The notes: a model not told the origin generated them from the letters alone. DNA of 64,000 bases from Halalkalibacter oceani (GCF_023715605.1 NZ_JAMBOL010000007.1:104437-168436); one strand, 5' to 3'. Counted from the stretch's first letter, positions 52,977-61,755 are shown. A program made the numbers and translations.

Positions 52977-54290
52977 TTACTCCTCTTTACCCTCAATTCC
53001 AAACTGCTGAAAAACAGTTTGCGACGGTAGAGGATATACCTCTTCTCCCGTAATCGCATTAAGAATCATTTGGTTCCGTTGAACCGATAAGGCGAGGTTT
53101 GTCGCCCCGGCTCCGTGAGTATGTTCAAGATTCGTCAGTGTATACATATGCCCGCTACGCTCTTCCTTCCATTTCAACCGGTAATCACGGGTAACGGCGA
53201 AGCGTTTATCGTCCTCCCACTCCAATTCATTCTCCATCTCGATCAGCCAGCCGGGCAGGTTTGGCTTGTAGCCGGTGGCAAGAATCACCTTTTCTGAACG
53301 GAGCGTAAACGACTTGTTCTGCTGCCACTGATGACATTCAAGCCGATAGCCTTGCTCCTCCGGGACAATCCCGTCTATCTCCGTCATAGCCTGGATTCTG
53401 ACCGGCAGCCGCTCTTTTCCAACAGACCGATAATAAAGCAGCTCATAAATGGCTTTCAGCGTCTCTTCCTCGACGCCTTTTCGCAAGCTTTCCAAGGTCG
53501 GCAAAGCATCCTGCCGCTGCTCAAACGAGAGCCGATGAAAATAATCGACATAATCATTGGAAAAGACCTCCTGTCCAAGCTTCCCCGACTCTAATTGGAA
53601 GAAGCCGGCCGACCTCGTTAACCAGGTGAGCTGATAGCGATGAGCCTCCTGCTGCTTCAACAAGTCATGAAAAATTTCAGCGGCGCTCTGCCCTGAACCG
53701 ATGACCGTAATCGAACGCGCTTCTTTCATTTCTGCTGCATAATGAAGGTAGCTGCCGGAATGGATGACATCGTCATTGAGCACTTCTTGAAGCGGGGACG
53801 GAATGAGGGGAACACTTCCTGTCCCAAGCACAACATGACGTGCCAAGACGGTTTTCTCCTCTTTGGTCCGAACATGTTTTATCGTCAGAAGATAGACGCC
53901 ATCTTGCATTTGATAGCGGCAATTGACAACCTCGTAGCCAAAATGGCAGTTTGCCAGCTGATTTGCCACCCAGCGGCAATACTCATTATTTTCCTGTCTA
54001 GGAATGTCAAAACGCTTAAAAAAATAAAACGGAAACATCCGATTCTGTTTATGAATGTAATTTAAAAACGTATACCGGCTTTGCGGATTGGCGATCGTAA
54101 CTAAATCGGCCAAAAACGGCACCTGCAAGTTCGCCTGCTCCAGCAGCATTCCCGGATGCCATTGAAAGACTTCAGTTTGATCGAAGAATGCCGTCTTTAA
54201 GGATGTCCCCTCCTCCGCTAAGGCAGCCAGTCCAAGATTAAAGGGTCCAATCCCTACTCCGACCAGGTCATACTGCGTATACTCGTTCAT
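52977..54290 (-). CDS. Siderophore-type L-lysine/L-ornithine N-monooxygenase
   Basis: About 437 aa, IucD/SidA/PvdA family, uses FAD, NADPH and O2 to hydroxylate a side-chain amine. FAD motif VGVGIGPFNLGLA near the start, FQWHPGMLLEQANLQ, the NADPH motif VIGSGQSAAEIFHDLL in the middle, LATGYKPNLPGW and the C-terminal HTHGAGATNLALS. The ATG at 54290 has GGTGAG upstream; four codons earlier is an alternative. No siderophore synthetase or transporter is next to it, so partner genes must be elsewhere. Confidence 0.88.
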   Translation of the reverse strand: MNEYTQYDLVGVGIGPFNLGLAALAEEGTSLKTAFFDQTEVFQWHPGMLLEQANLQVPFLADLVTIANPQSRYTFLNYIHKQNRMFPFYFFKRFDIPRQENNEYCRWVANQLANCHFGYEVVNCRYQMQDGVYLLTIKHVRTKEEKTVLARHVVLGTGSVPLIPSPLQEVLNDDVIHSGSYLHYAAEMKEARSITVIGSGQSAAEIFHDLLKQQEAHRYQLTWLTRSAGFFQLESGKLGQEVFSNDYVDYFHRLSFEQRQDALPTLESLRKGVEEETLKAIYELLYYRSVGKERLPVRIQAMTEIDGIVPEEQGYRLECHQWQQNKSFTLRSEKVILATGYKPNLPGWLIEMENELEWEDDKRFAVTRDYRLKWKEERSGHMYTLTNLEHTHGAGATNLALSVQRNQMILNAITGEEVYPLPSQTVFQQFGIEGKEE

Positions 54291-54375
54291 CTGTCTCACC
54301 ATCTCTTTTCGATTTTTTTAAAATCTGATTTCATTAGAGGGACAGCCTGTCCGGAGCGCCAGGGAAGGAGGACCA

Positions 54376-54993
54376 TTATTTACGTCCATAATCCGCTTTA
54401 ATCTCTCCCCATTTCTCTGTATGCCACTTCTTCACTTTGTTTTGATACGTGTTTGTCTGTAGCCAGCGCTCCGCTCGTTCGACGAGGGACCAAATATAGG
54501 CTGTTTCCTCCGTTCGTTTCAACGAAGAGTTCACCTTTTTCTGCTTCACCCATTTAATTGCCGTTAAAGAATCGGAGTAAATCGTTTTCGTCTCACCGCG
54601 CTGCTTCGTATAAGCAAGACCGTGGACAATCGCCAAAAACTCTCCCATGTTGTTTGTGCCGATATGAATTTCATCGTGAGAAAAAAGCACCTCTCCTGTC
54701 CTCGTGTCGACGCCCTTATATTCCACAATACCCGGATTTCCCCGACATCCAACATCGACCGAAATGCTGTCGTAATCGATTTCTTCATCAAACGTCGCCA
54801 GCGGTTCAGCACGCTTTGCCGATGATTGTTTGAAGCCCCCCTCGTTAAACGCCTTCTCCGCTTCTGCTTTTGTCGCAAATGATTTAAAACGAGCTCCTGT
54901 AAAGCCCTTCACCTGCGCCTCGCATTCCGCCCATGTAGGAAAGATCCCTGTTTTCCTCCCTTTCCAGACTACATAAAATTTCTGCTTTGCCAT
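54376..54993 (-). CDS. rnhA: Ribonuclease HI with N-terminal RNA:DNA-hybrid-binding domain
   Basis: 205 aa. Degrades RNA in RNA:DNA hybrids. N-terminal viroplasmin/RHBD domain (about 4-48: [20 protein letters not shown]), then an RNase H fold with acidic residues at D80 ([11 protein letters not shown]), E118 (NNMGEFLAI), D141 (YSDS) and D201 near the end. ATG start; divergent from a small ORF. Layout and length fit the viroplasmin-type RNase HI of Firmicutes. Confidence 0.88.
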   Translation of the reverse strand: MAKQKFYVVWKGRKTGIFPTWAECEAQVKGFTGARFKSFATKAEAEKAFNEGGFKQSSAKRAEPLATFDEEIDYDSISVDVGCRGNPGIVEYKGVDTRTGEVLFSHDEIHIGTNNMGEFLAIVHGLAYTKQRGETKTIYSDSLTAIKWVKQKKVNSSLKRTEETAYIWSLVERAERWLQTNTYQNKVKKWHTEKWGEIKADYGRK

Positions 54994-55123
54994 GTCTGCA
55001 CCTTCCTATTCCGAGAGCTGGTTCTCCTCGTTTGTCTGTGAAAAGCTCTTAATAAATTATGCCAATACAGAAATACTAACAGCGAAAGAGCTATTTCACA
55101 AATGAAGAAAAGGAGCTGCTTCG

Positions 55124-55258
55124 ATGAAAAAACGTCAACCGCAAAAAGACAAAGCCCTGACCAATAACCAAACTCCGCAACGCAACCTGTTTAATCAGGA
55201 GGTCGCCAGCGAGCTTGTCGACGAGGGCGGCAACAAAGCGAATAAGAAGAAACAGTAA
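55124..55258 (+). CDS. Small hydrophilic protein
   Basis: 44 aa: MKKRQPQKDKALTNNQTPQR, then NLFNQEVASELVDEGGNK and a lysine-rich end. The layout of a Q/N-rich head, a central F-x2-E-x3-E-L motif and a basic tail resembles small spore-associated Bacillus proteins, but no family was recognised. ATG after AAAAGGAG. A tandem repeat in the opposite orientation follows about 70 bp later. Confidence 0.6.
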   Translation: MKKRQPQKDKALTNNQTPQRNLFNQEVASELVDEGGNKANKKKQ

Positions 55259-55327
55259 GGGATTAGCTGGACAGTTCAGAGAGGATAGCAGCGGCTCTGT
55301 TCTGCGCAAAGTTAAGAAGAGAAGAAC

Positions 55328-55623
55328 CTTCCCCCTGTTTCAGGATGCTGCAATGGCTTCGTTCGCTACTCGCATAGAGAGGAGAACCCCACTCCTCTCT
55401 ATGCTTATAAATGATGTAGCGACTCCGCACATTGCTTAGGACTCGTCCGAAAAGGTAAAAACCAACCTTCCCCCCTGTTTCAGGATGCTGCAATGGCTTC
55501 GTTCGCTACTCGCATAGAGAGGAGGACCCCACTCCTCTCTATGCTTATAAATGATGTAGCGACTCCGCACATTGCTTAGGACTCGTCCGAAAAGGTAAAA
55601 ACCAACCTTTTCGGACGAGTCCT
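55328..55623 (-). repeat. Tandem composite hairpin repeats (period 140 bp)
   Basis: Two nearly identical units. Compound hairpins at 55350-55436 and 55490-55576: minus-strand GCAATG, TGCGGAGTC, GCTAC, ATCATTTAT spacer, inner hairpin GCATAGAGAGGAG/CTCCTCTCTATGC with loop TGGGGT, GTAGC, GAACGAAGC, CATTGC. The right unit has a full first hairpin (55578-55623), the left one only half. No minus-strand gene lies upstream, so these copies are not ordinary terminators. The tandem fills the 420-bp gap between two small genes. Confidence 0.75.
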
Positions 55624-55678
55624 TGTATATTTACTTCTTTCTTTGGCTATACTGGGTGTCAAAAAGAGGTGATGGTAG

Positions 55679-55930
55679 GTGAATATCACGATTAATCGGA
55701 AGCGGTCGGTTCAGGAGCCGGGGGATTTGGTCAGTACGAAAGGAAACAAGCTTTACGCGATCATTTGCGACCATGGTGAAAAATACCCTTATCATCTGCT
55801 CTGTCTTGAAACATTTACGATTATTGAAAGCTATGACTCCCTGCCGACAAACGATGAAATTGAAGAAGATGTTAAGGACGAACTCGATGGTGTGTACCAG
55901 CATCGCGACTCTCATATTACGCTGAATTAG
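55679..55930 (+). CDS. Small hypothetical protein
   Basis: 83 aa, soluble, acidic (pattern MNITINRKRSVQEPGDLV, then YHLLCLETFTIIESYDSLP). Predicted beta-rich N-terminal part with a short helix at the end. GTG start with AGAGGTGATGG upstream. The composite hairpin repeat at 55932 touches its stop and probably terminates it. Family not recognised. Confidence 0.6.
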   Translation: MNITINRKRSVQEPGDLVSTKGNKLYAIICDHGEKYPYHLLCLETFTIIESYDSLPTNDEIEEDVKDELDGVYQHRDSHITLN

Positions 55931-55931
55931 C

Positions 55932-56061
55932 AGGGCTGGGACAAAGGTTGTTTTTCACCTTTTCCCCAGTCCCGAAGCAATGAGCGAAACCGCCACTATT
56001 TGTTAAAGCCCGTTGTGAGAAAACCACTCACAACGGGCTTGTGGCGCGTGAAGCCATTGCT
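55932..56061 (+). repeat. Composite hairpin repeat, complete copy
   Basis: First hairpin 55932-55973 (AGGGCTGGG/CCCAGTCCC). Compound part 55976-56061: AGCAATG, AGCGAAACC, GCCAC, TATTTGTTA spacer, inner hairpin GCCCGTTGTGAG/CTCACAACGGGC, GTGGC, GCGTGAAGC, CATTGCT. The inner hairpin loop (AAAACCA) is the reverse complement of the loop in other copies, as if only the inner hairpin had flipped. Confidence 0.75.
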
Positions 56062-56070
56062 CCAGCCACC

Positions 56071-57432
56071 TCAGCCTTCAAGCCGGCTTTGAGCTGCGCC
56101 TTTCTCCACTTTTGCCAGGCGGCCCAGCAGGGCAATGGCGGCGACGGCAAGACCGGTAATAAGCCCGATCCAGTAGCCAAACGGGCCGAAGTTGGTGTAA
56201 TTGGCGAGAATATATCCTGTTGGCAGCCCGATTAACCAGAAGGAAACGAACGCGAACAAAAATGGAATATTGACATCCTTATAGCCGCGCAAAATCCCTT
56301 GAATCGGGGTGGCAATCGCATCAGAAAGCTGAAAGAAAATCGAGTAAATCAAAAACTGCTGAATCAACACAGCGACAGCCGCATCTACCGTATAAAGACG
56401 GGAAACGGGTTCACGCAAGAGAAAAATGATAATTCCCGCGACAATCCCCATGCCGATCGCAATGACCATCCCGAGCTTGCTGTACTGCTTCGCATCAGTA
56501 AGCCGCTTAGCCCCGACTTCATAGCCGACGACAATCGTTAACGTAAAAGCCATGCTCAATGGAATCATATACAGAAACGAAGCGAAATTGATCGCTGCTT
56601 GATGAGCCGCAATCGTCGCCGTGTCAAATGTACTCATTAACAACGTAACGGCAGCGAAAATACTCGTTTCAAAGAAAATCGTAAATCCAATCGGCAAACC
56701 GAGCCATAAAATTTCCTTCCATTTCGCAAGCGAGACGTTAACAAACGTTTTAAAAATGCCATACGCCGCAAACGGGCGCACCCGGCTGACGAAATAAATC
56801 GTAATGAACAAAATCACCCAATAGGTCACAGCGGAAGCATAGCCCGCTCCGATTCCGCCGAGCTGCGGAAAACCGAGCTTGCCGAAAATAAGAACATAAT
56901 TAAAAAACACATTGATCGGAAGCGCGATCAAGGTAATGAGCATCGTCACCCTCGTCTGGCCGAGCGAATCAATAAAGCAGCGCAGGGCTGTCTGAATAAA
57001 CAATGGCAGCACGCCAAAACCAAGCCCGATCAAATAATGATAAGCGATATGCTCAACATCGGCATCAAGGCTCATATAAGCAAGGATCGGCTCGATGACG
57101 AGCGCCCCGCTGATCAGAATCACAACGGAAAGAAAAACGGATAAATACACACCCTGCAAAACAGAAAACGGAACGTCTTCCTTGCGGTCAGCGCCAATCG
57201 TTTGGGAAATAATCGGCGTCAAAGCGAGCAGCACACCGCTCAGCCCGGTAAAGACCGGAACCCATAAGCTTGAGCCGATCGCCACCCCGGCCAAGTCCTC
57301 CGCCCCCGCTTGCCCGGACATCATCGTATCAAAAAAATTCATCGCGTATAAACCAAGCTGTGTCACCAAAATCGGCATCATCACGATGAGAAACAGCCGT
57401 ATTTTCTGGCGAATGGTTTGTGTCGGTTTCAT
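56071..57432 (-). CDS. MATE family efflux pump (NorM type)
   Basis: 453 aa, twelve membrane segments. Typical NorM stretches: MPILVTQLGLYAMNFFDTMMSGQAG-like start (given in part) with the D/T-rich segment 1, GLGFGVLPLFIQTALRCF, and IVVGYEVGAKRLTDAKQYSK. Na+- or H+-coupled export of cationic drugs is expected. The start ATG lies about 160 bp from the divergently placed small protein operon. Distinct from the MATE gene at 36399-37769. Confidence 0.88.
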   Translation of the reverse strand: MKPTQTIRQKIRLFLIVMMPILVTQLGLYAMNFFDTMMSGQAGAEDLAGVAIGSSLWVPVFTGLSGVLLALTPIISQTIGADRKEDVPFSVLQGVYLSVFLSVVILISGALVIEPILAYMSLDADVEHIAYHYLIGLGFGVLPLFIQTALRCFIDSLGQTRVTMLITLIALPINVFFNYVLIFGKLGFPQLGGIGAGYASAVTYWVILFITIYFVSRVRPFAAYGIFKTFVNVSLAKWKEILWLGLPIGFTIFFETSIFAAVTLLMSTFDTATIAAHQAAINFASFLYMIPLSMAFTLTIVVGYEVGAKRLTDAKQYSKLGMVIAIGMGIVAGIIIFLLREPVSRLYTVDAAVAVLIQQFLIYSIFFQLSDAIATPIQGILRGYKDVNIPFLFAFVSFWLIGLPTGYILANYTNFGPFGYWIGLITGLAVAAIALLGRLAKVEKGAAQSRLEG

Positions 57433-57544
57433 CCCTATTCCTCCTACATTATCACAACAAGGAGAGCTTCCCCAACATGATGGCCTTTAGGAAAACCCCA
57501 AGAAAAAACCGCTACAGGAACGGAATTCCAATAGCGGACATTCG

Positions 57545-57880
57545 TTATTTTTTATCGTTTTGTGCTGATTCGGCTTCAAGCTCTTCTTCATACCAATTAT
57601 CCAGCACCTTGGCATCAAGCACCCTTGCTTCAACAAAGGAAGCCTGTTTTTCAAGAAACAAATCCTTCCACGGAACATCGAGATCTTCCGCTATTTTGAC
57701 GACGGTTAACAGCTCCTGCCAAGCGACATAGCGTTTGTACCAGAAAAACTGCGGCTGCTCTGTCATATATGGATAGAGATCATCAAATTCCGTGTGCTTA
57801 CAGTCCACCGTTCTTTCAAATTGACGTTTGGCTTCAGTCAGCCTTTCCTGAAGATAGGCAGCTATTTTTTTCTCTTCCAT
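57545..57880 (-). CDS. Hypothetical helical protein
   Basis: 111 aa from the ATG at 57880 (GGGAGGG upstream). Mostly helical and acidic, with the block QFFWYKRYVAWQELLTVVK and VPWKDLFLEKQASFVEARVLD. No signal or membrane segment. Family not recognised; possibly a small conserved Bacillus protein. It stands alone. Confidence 0.6.
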   Translation of the reverse strand: MEEKKIAAYLQERLTEAKRQFERTVDCKHTEFDDLYPYMTEQPQFFWYKRYVAWQELLTVVKIAEDLDVPWKDLFLEKQASFVEARVLDAKVLDNWYEEELEAESAQNDKK

Positions 57881-57998
57881 CGGTATCCCTCCCAGATTCT
57901 CTCTCATACTAACGCATCGTGTCTCACATTCCGGCAGTTCTATTTCTATACTTATATCATACCATGATTTTTCCTAAGACTAAAATAAGAAAAAACTG

Positions 57999-58412
57999 CT
58001 ATTGCAAAAACCGGCTCTTTTCCTCCGCAGTCGGCAGGCGGCAGCTCTCCCGTTTCCCGAAAAGACGGTAACGGTTTTTCGCGACAAGCCGGTAGAGCCG
58101 GTCACGTCCGGCCTTTGGTACAACACGCAGCACAAGCAATAGCCGAAAATACCAAGGCAACGCCTTCATTACTTGAAATACAGCATCGGAGTAAAGATAA
58201 GCGGCCTTATCATTAATCACAATAACGGAATCAACCGTCGGCGCTATCGCAAACTGCTCCTGCAGCTGCCTTCCCCGTTCAGATTGCAGCGAAGCAAACA
58301 AGAAGCGGTGATCCTTCTCCTTACGTAATATAAAATCAACGAAACCGTTGCATAGGTTGCACTCTCCGTCAAACATTAAAATCGGGCGATCCTCTTCGTT
58401 ACTCTCCGGCAA
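57999..58412 (-). CDS. DCC-family thiol-disulfide oxidoreductase (DUF393)
   Basis: 137 aa from the TTG at 58412, which follows GAGGGGGAG. The longer frame to 58520 is inside the neighbouring gene. DUF393 motif ILMFDGECNLCNGFVDFIL with the redox CNLC (C18, C21), then FASLQSERGRQ and the C-terminal RYRLFGKRESCRLPT. Thioredoxin-like disulfide exchange in the cytoplasm is predicted for the family. Fourteen-base overlap with the YkgJ-type gene implies coupled expression. Confidence 0.82.
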   Translation of the reverse strand: MPESNEEDRPILMFDGECNLCNGFVDFILRKEKDHRFLFASLQSERGRQLQEQFAIAPTVDSVIVINDKAAYLYSDAVFQVMKALPWYFRLLLVLRVVPKAGRDRLYRLVAKNRYRLFGKRESCRLPTAEEKSRFLQ

Positions 58413-59163
58413 TGACAGCTCCCCCTCTCCATTCCTCCTGCAGCAGCAATGGGAGATAATGAACCTCGGCGGCATCCTGTGGATAAGAAAAACCGAGCGC
58501 ACTGTCCTCGACCACTTCAAGAATTTCCGCCAGCACCTCGGCCATCCCCCCTACATAAAAAGGGTAGAGAAATTCATAGCTAAGTGGTTCCGCCGGCACA
58601 TGACTTTCCTGACAAACGTGCGGGCTTGCATAATTTAAATAAGTGCGGCATGGAATCGGCCTGATTTCGTACGCCATGCATGTCCGTGTCTCTTGATCGA
58701 GCATGATGCATGGAAGATTTTTTTGCTTATAACGCTCCTTAAAGGCTGGATTTTCCCGAAAGTCCAGCTCGACTAATTCCGCCAGTTCCGCCTGATAAGT
58801 CGTCAAATACCCATCAATTTGCGCTGCCATCCTCTGTCGCCGCTCTGCCGGCCAGCCTTTGATCACTTTTAGCATCAGCTTCACCTCAAGCCGCGTTACA
58901 ATAATCGGAAAATAGCAGCAATGATCGCAGCCAAGCGCGCAGCTCGGCCGTACTCCAAGCTCGCTTTCCATTTCTTCGATTTCCCGATCAACCTGGGCAA
59001 GCAGACCGGTAAAGGCCTCATTCAGCACCGTCTCGACATGCTTACCTTCACTTTCATCCAAAATCTGATCAACCTTTTGCAGAAATGGCGCTTCATAGTC
59101 ATATGTTCTTTTATTAATCTTAACAGCGACCTGCTTAATCTCGTCTATCGTTAGAGGGGTCAT
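58399..59163 (-). CDS. YkgJ-family cysteine cluster protein
   Basis: 254 aa. N-terminal helical part followed by a cysteine cluster, C75, C79, C82 and C83 in SCALGCDHCCYFP, and later PCIMLDQETRTCMAYEIRPIPCRTY, which together could bind a metal or Fe-S cluster. The family function is unknown. ATG with GAGAGGCGG upstream. Its overlap with a DCC-type oxidoreductase suggests shared redox or metal chemistry. Confidence 0.82.
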   Translation of the reverse strand: MTPLTIDEIKQVAVKINKRTYDYEAPFLQKVDQILDESEGKHVETVLNEAFTGLLAQVDREIEEMESELGVRPSCALGCDHCCYFPIIVTRLEVKLMLKVIKGWPAERRQRMAAQIDGYLTTYQAELAELVELDFRENPAFKERYKQKNLPCIMLDQETRTCMAYEIRPIPCRTYLNYASPHVCQESHVPAEPLSYEFLYPFYVGGMAEVLAEILEVVEDSALGFSYPQDAAEVHYLPLLLQEEWRGGAVIAGE

Positions 59164-59292
59164 CCATCCGCCTCTCTTTCTAGTAAAGTTTATGAAAATA
59201 GGGAAGTGCAGCCAGAAGAGCCAAGAATGTCAAAGCTTCGTTCATTGACGCTCCTCAGCATTCCCGCTATGATGAAAACGGGAGGGGAAGCT

Positions 59293-60123
59293 ATGCTAGC
59301 TGTCAAAAAAGTATTAAACAATAATGTTATTATAGCGCATCACCCGGACTACAATGAAGTCATTTTAATTGGCAAAGGACTCGGCTTCGGTAAAAAAAAC
59401 GGTGAACTCGTTGCCGGTGAACAGGCTGAAAAATTCTTTGTCCTGAAGGAAGCGAAAGAACAGGAACGCTATAAAAAGCTGTTACATTATATAGATGAAG
59501 ATTTTATCGGGTTAATGAACGACGTGATTGAGCATGTCGAGGAGCGCTTTTCCATCCGGCTTCACGAGCATATTCATAGCGCGCTGACGGATCATCTTTT
59601 TTATGCGGTGAAGCGCGTCAAGCAGAAGCTGGATATTAAGAATCCTTTCCTGCCTGAAACAGAGCTTGCCTACCCGAAAGAATTTGATGTTGCCGCCGAA
59701 ATTATCGCCCGGCTCAACCAGGAGCTTTCCGTCTCGATCCCGCCGGATGAAATCGGCTTTGTCGCCCTCCACATTCATAGCGCGCTGACGAAGCGTTCCA
59801 TTCAGGAAGTTAATCAGCATACGTGGCTGATCGGTGAAATCGTGCAGGAAGTGGAGAACACGTTGCAGCTGTCAATTGACCGCAAAGACATCAACTATTT
59901 GCGCCTCGTCAGACATCTTCGCCATTCGATTGAACTGATCAACAAAGATCAGTATGACGATAACCAGGATGCGCTGAAAGACATTCTCCAGGCGCAGTAC
60001 CCCGTTTGCTATGAATTAGCATCGACTCTTTTGGAGATGATGGAGCAGTCATTAGAAAAAAAAGTACCTGAGACGGAGGCGGTTTATTTAACATTGCATT
60101 TGCAACGGATCGCCAGACGATAA
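59293..60123 (+). CDS. glcT: GlcT-like PTS antiterminator (BglG/SacY family)
   Basis: 276 aa from the ATG at 59293 (GGAGGGG upstream). N-terminal RNA-binding CAT domain (MLAVKKVLNNNVIIAHH, then IGKGLGFGKKNG) at about 1-55, PRD1 (about 65-165, with HEHIHSALTDHLFYAVKR) and PRD2 (about 175-275, ending VYLTLHLQRIARR). Phosphorylation of PRD histidines by the PTS would control RNA binding. In B. subtilis glcT precedes ptsG; here no ptsG follows, so its target RNA must lie elsewhere. Confidence 0.88.
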   Translation: MLAVKKVLNNNVIIAHHPDYNEVILIGKGLGFGKKNGELVAGEQAEKFFVLKEAKEQERYKKLLHYIDEDFIGLMNDVIEHVEERFSIRLHEHIHSALTDHLFYAVKRVKQKLDIKNPFLPETELAYPKEFDVAAEIIARLNQELSVSIPPDEIGFVALHIHSALTKRSIQEVNQHTWLIGEIVQEVENTLQLSIDRKDINYLRLVRHLRHSIELINKDQYDDNQDALKDILQAQYPVCYELASTLLEMMEQSLEKKVPETEAVYLTLHLQRIARR

Positions 60124-60149
60124 TCGAAAAAAGAATGAGGTTTTAATCC

Positions 60150-60213
60150 GGAGGTGGCCGGGTATTGTCTATGTAAGAGCAGGTTATGCTTGGCCTACGC
60201 TCTTGTCACCTCC
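60150..60213 (+). terminator. Extended hairpin after glcT
   Basis: Outer GGAGGTG/CACCTCC and inner AAGAGC/GCTCTT stems, 26 bp after the glcT stop. No U-run follows, so termination would depend on the next element (60227). It does not look like a RAT/terminator pair. Confidence 0.4.
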
Positions 60214-60226
60214 CCACCTTACTATA

Positions 60227-60357
60227 GAGGCTGGGATAAAAGGTTATTTTTCATCTTTTATCCCAGCCTCAAGCAATGAGCGAAGCCGCCACTATCTTTT
60301 AAATCCCGTTGTGAGTGGGTTTCTCACAACGGGATTGTGGCGAGCGGAGCCATTGCT
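60227..60357 (+). repeat. Composite hairpin repeat, best-preserved copy
   Basis: First hairpin 60227-60270 (GAGGCTGGGATAAAAG/CTTTTATCCCAGCCTC). Compound part 60272-60357: AGCAATG, AGCGAAGCC, GCCAC, TATCTTTTA spacer, inner hairpin ATCCCGTTGTGAG/CTCACAACGGGAT with loop TGGGTTT, GTGGC, GAGCGGAGC, CATTGCT. A conserved tail (TATGCTAACTGGCTTTGTCTC-like) runs to about 60385. Confidence 0.8.
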
Positions 60358-60385
60358 ACTGTATGCTAACTGGCTTTGTCTCCCC

Positions 60386-60622
60386 TCCTAATGTTGCTTT
60401 AAAGAAAAAAAGCTTCCGCCCCCCTCCATCCTTCACCAGGCTTAAGACCTAAGTACCGGCGTTTTTAGCAACGTTTTCCATTAAATCCGCTGAATCTCTT
60501 TATCCACTTGACTTTCTCTCATATTCTTACATAGAAGATAAGCGTTCCGTCTCTATTTTTCGAGTTTGTTCATTGTTAAAATGTTACCCTAGACAATGAA
60601 ATCTATGAAGTTGGTGAAAAAA
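60386..60622. other. Gene-free stretch before mreBH
   Basis: About 240 bp. It should hold the mreBH promoter. TTGACT near 60508 with A/T-rich bases about 18 nt downstream is a weak candidate. No gene or further repeat was recognised. Confidence 0.35.
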
Positions 60623-61630
60623 ATGTGGAATAATGTTGAAATTGGAATTGACCTAGGAACTGCGAACCTACTTGTATATAGCAAAGGAAAAGGAATTATT
60701 TTAAACGAACCTTCCGTTGTGGCGATAAACACCCAAACGCAGGAGGTGCTGGCCGTCGGCCTCGAAGCGAAAAGCATGGTCGGAAAGACGCCAGCAAATA
60801 TTGTCGCCGTCCGCCCACTCCAGGATGGCGTAATCGCTGACTTTGATATGACCTCGAAAATGCTGAAAGCGATTATGCGAAAGGCAAGCAAGCAGCTTGG
60901 TCTGGCCATGCGCAAGCCGAATGTCGTCGTCTGCGCTCCTTCCGGCTCGACTTCGGTCGAACGGCGGGCCATTCTCGACGCCGTGAAAAGCTGCGGCGCC
61001 AAACAGGTTCATGTCATTGAAGAACCGGTTGCGGCCGCCATCGGCGCCGACCTTCCCGTCGAAGAGCCGGTGGCCAATGTCGTCGTTGATATCGGCGGCG
61101 GCACAACCGAAGTCGCGATTATTTCGTTCGGCGGCGTCGTTTCATGCAGCTCCGTCAGAATTGGCGGCGACAAGCTCGATGAAGGCATTATTCAATACGT
61201 GCGAAAGTCTTACAACGTCCTGATCGGCGAACGCACGGCCGAGCAGATCAAAATGGAAATTGGCTACGCTCCGATTACCCACGAGGAAATGACGATGGAG
61301 ATTAGAGGACGCGACCTCGTGAACGGCCTGCCAAAAACCGTTACGCTGCGCTCCACGGAAATTCAGCAGGCGATTCAAGAGCATATGCTCCAGCTGCTCG
61401 AATCAATCCGCTCGACATTAGAGGACTGTCCGCCCGAGCTGAGCGGTGACATTGTAGATCGAGGCATCATGCTCACCGGCGGCGGCGCCCTGCTCAACGG
61501 CATTCAGGAATGGCTTTCAACCGAGATCGACGTCCCTGTCCATATCGCCCCCACGCCGCTCGAATCCGTCGCAATCGGCACAGGACGATCATTGAAATTC
61601 ATCGACAAGCTGCAAAAGGCCACTGTGTAA
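60623..61630 (+). CDS. mreBH: MreB-family cell-shape protein MreBH
   Basis: 335 aa from the ATG at 60623 ([19 protein letters not shown]), matching the MreBH start; nine codons of upstream frame lack a binding site. Actin-like ATPase: phosphate-1 [11 protein letters not shown], connect [16 protein letters not shown], phosphate-2 [15 protein letters not shown] and the adenosine motif [13 protein letters not shown]. It guides lateral wall synthesis with LytE and other autolysins in Bacillus. Single gene followed by a terminator. The sequence is closer to MreBH than to MreB or Mbl. Confidence 0.9.
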   Translation: MWNNVEIGIDLGTANLLVYSKGKGIILNEPSVVAINTQTQEVLAVGLEAKSMVGKTPANIVAVRPLQDGVIADFDMTSKMLKAIMRKASKQLGLAMRKPNVVVCAPSGSTSVERRAILDAVKSCGAKQVHVIEEPVAAAIGADLPVEEPVANVVVDIGGGTTEVAIISFGGVVSCSSVRIGGDKLDEGIIQYVRKSYNVLIGERTAEQIKMEIGYAPITHEEMTMEIRGRDLVNGLPKTVTLRSTEIQQAIQEHMLQLLESIRSTLEDCPPELSGDIVDRGIMLTGGGALLNGIQEWLSTEIDVPVHIAPTPLESVAIGTGRSLKFIDKLQKATV

Positions 61631-61673
61631 ACACACATCCAGGAAGCGATGAATGAAAGCTGCACACGAGTTT

Positions 61674-61706
61674 AAAAGCCGGAGGAAAATGGTTTTTCCT
61701 CCGGGC
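61674..61706 (+). terminator. Terminator of mreBH
   Basis: GCCGGAGGAAAA pairs with TTTTCCTCCGGGC, 44 bp after the mreBH stop. Confidence 0.75.
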
Positions 61707-61755
61707 TGAGTGCAGAATAGAGCTGACATTTCAGTTTGGATACTCATCTTTCGCA

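Noticed and set aside
60150..60213. RAT antiterminator target of GlcT
   Set aside because: It lies downstream of glcT, is not followed by a PTS gene, and does not overlap a U-run terminator.
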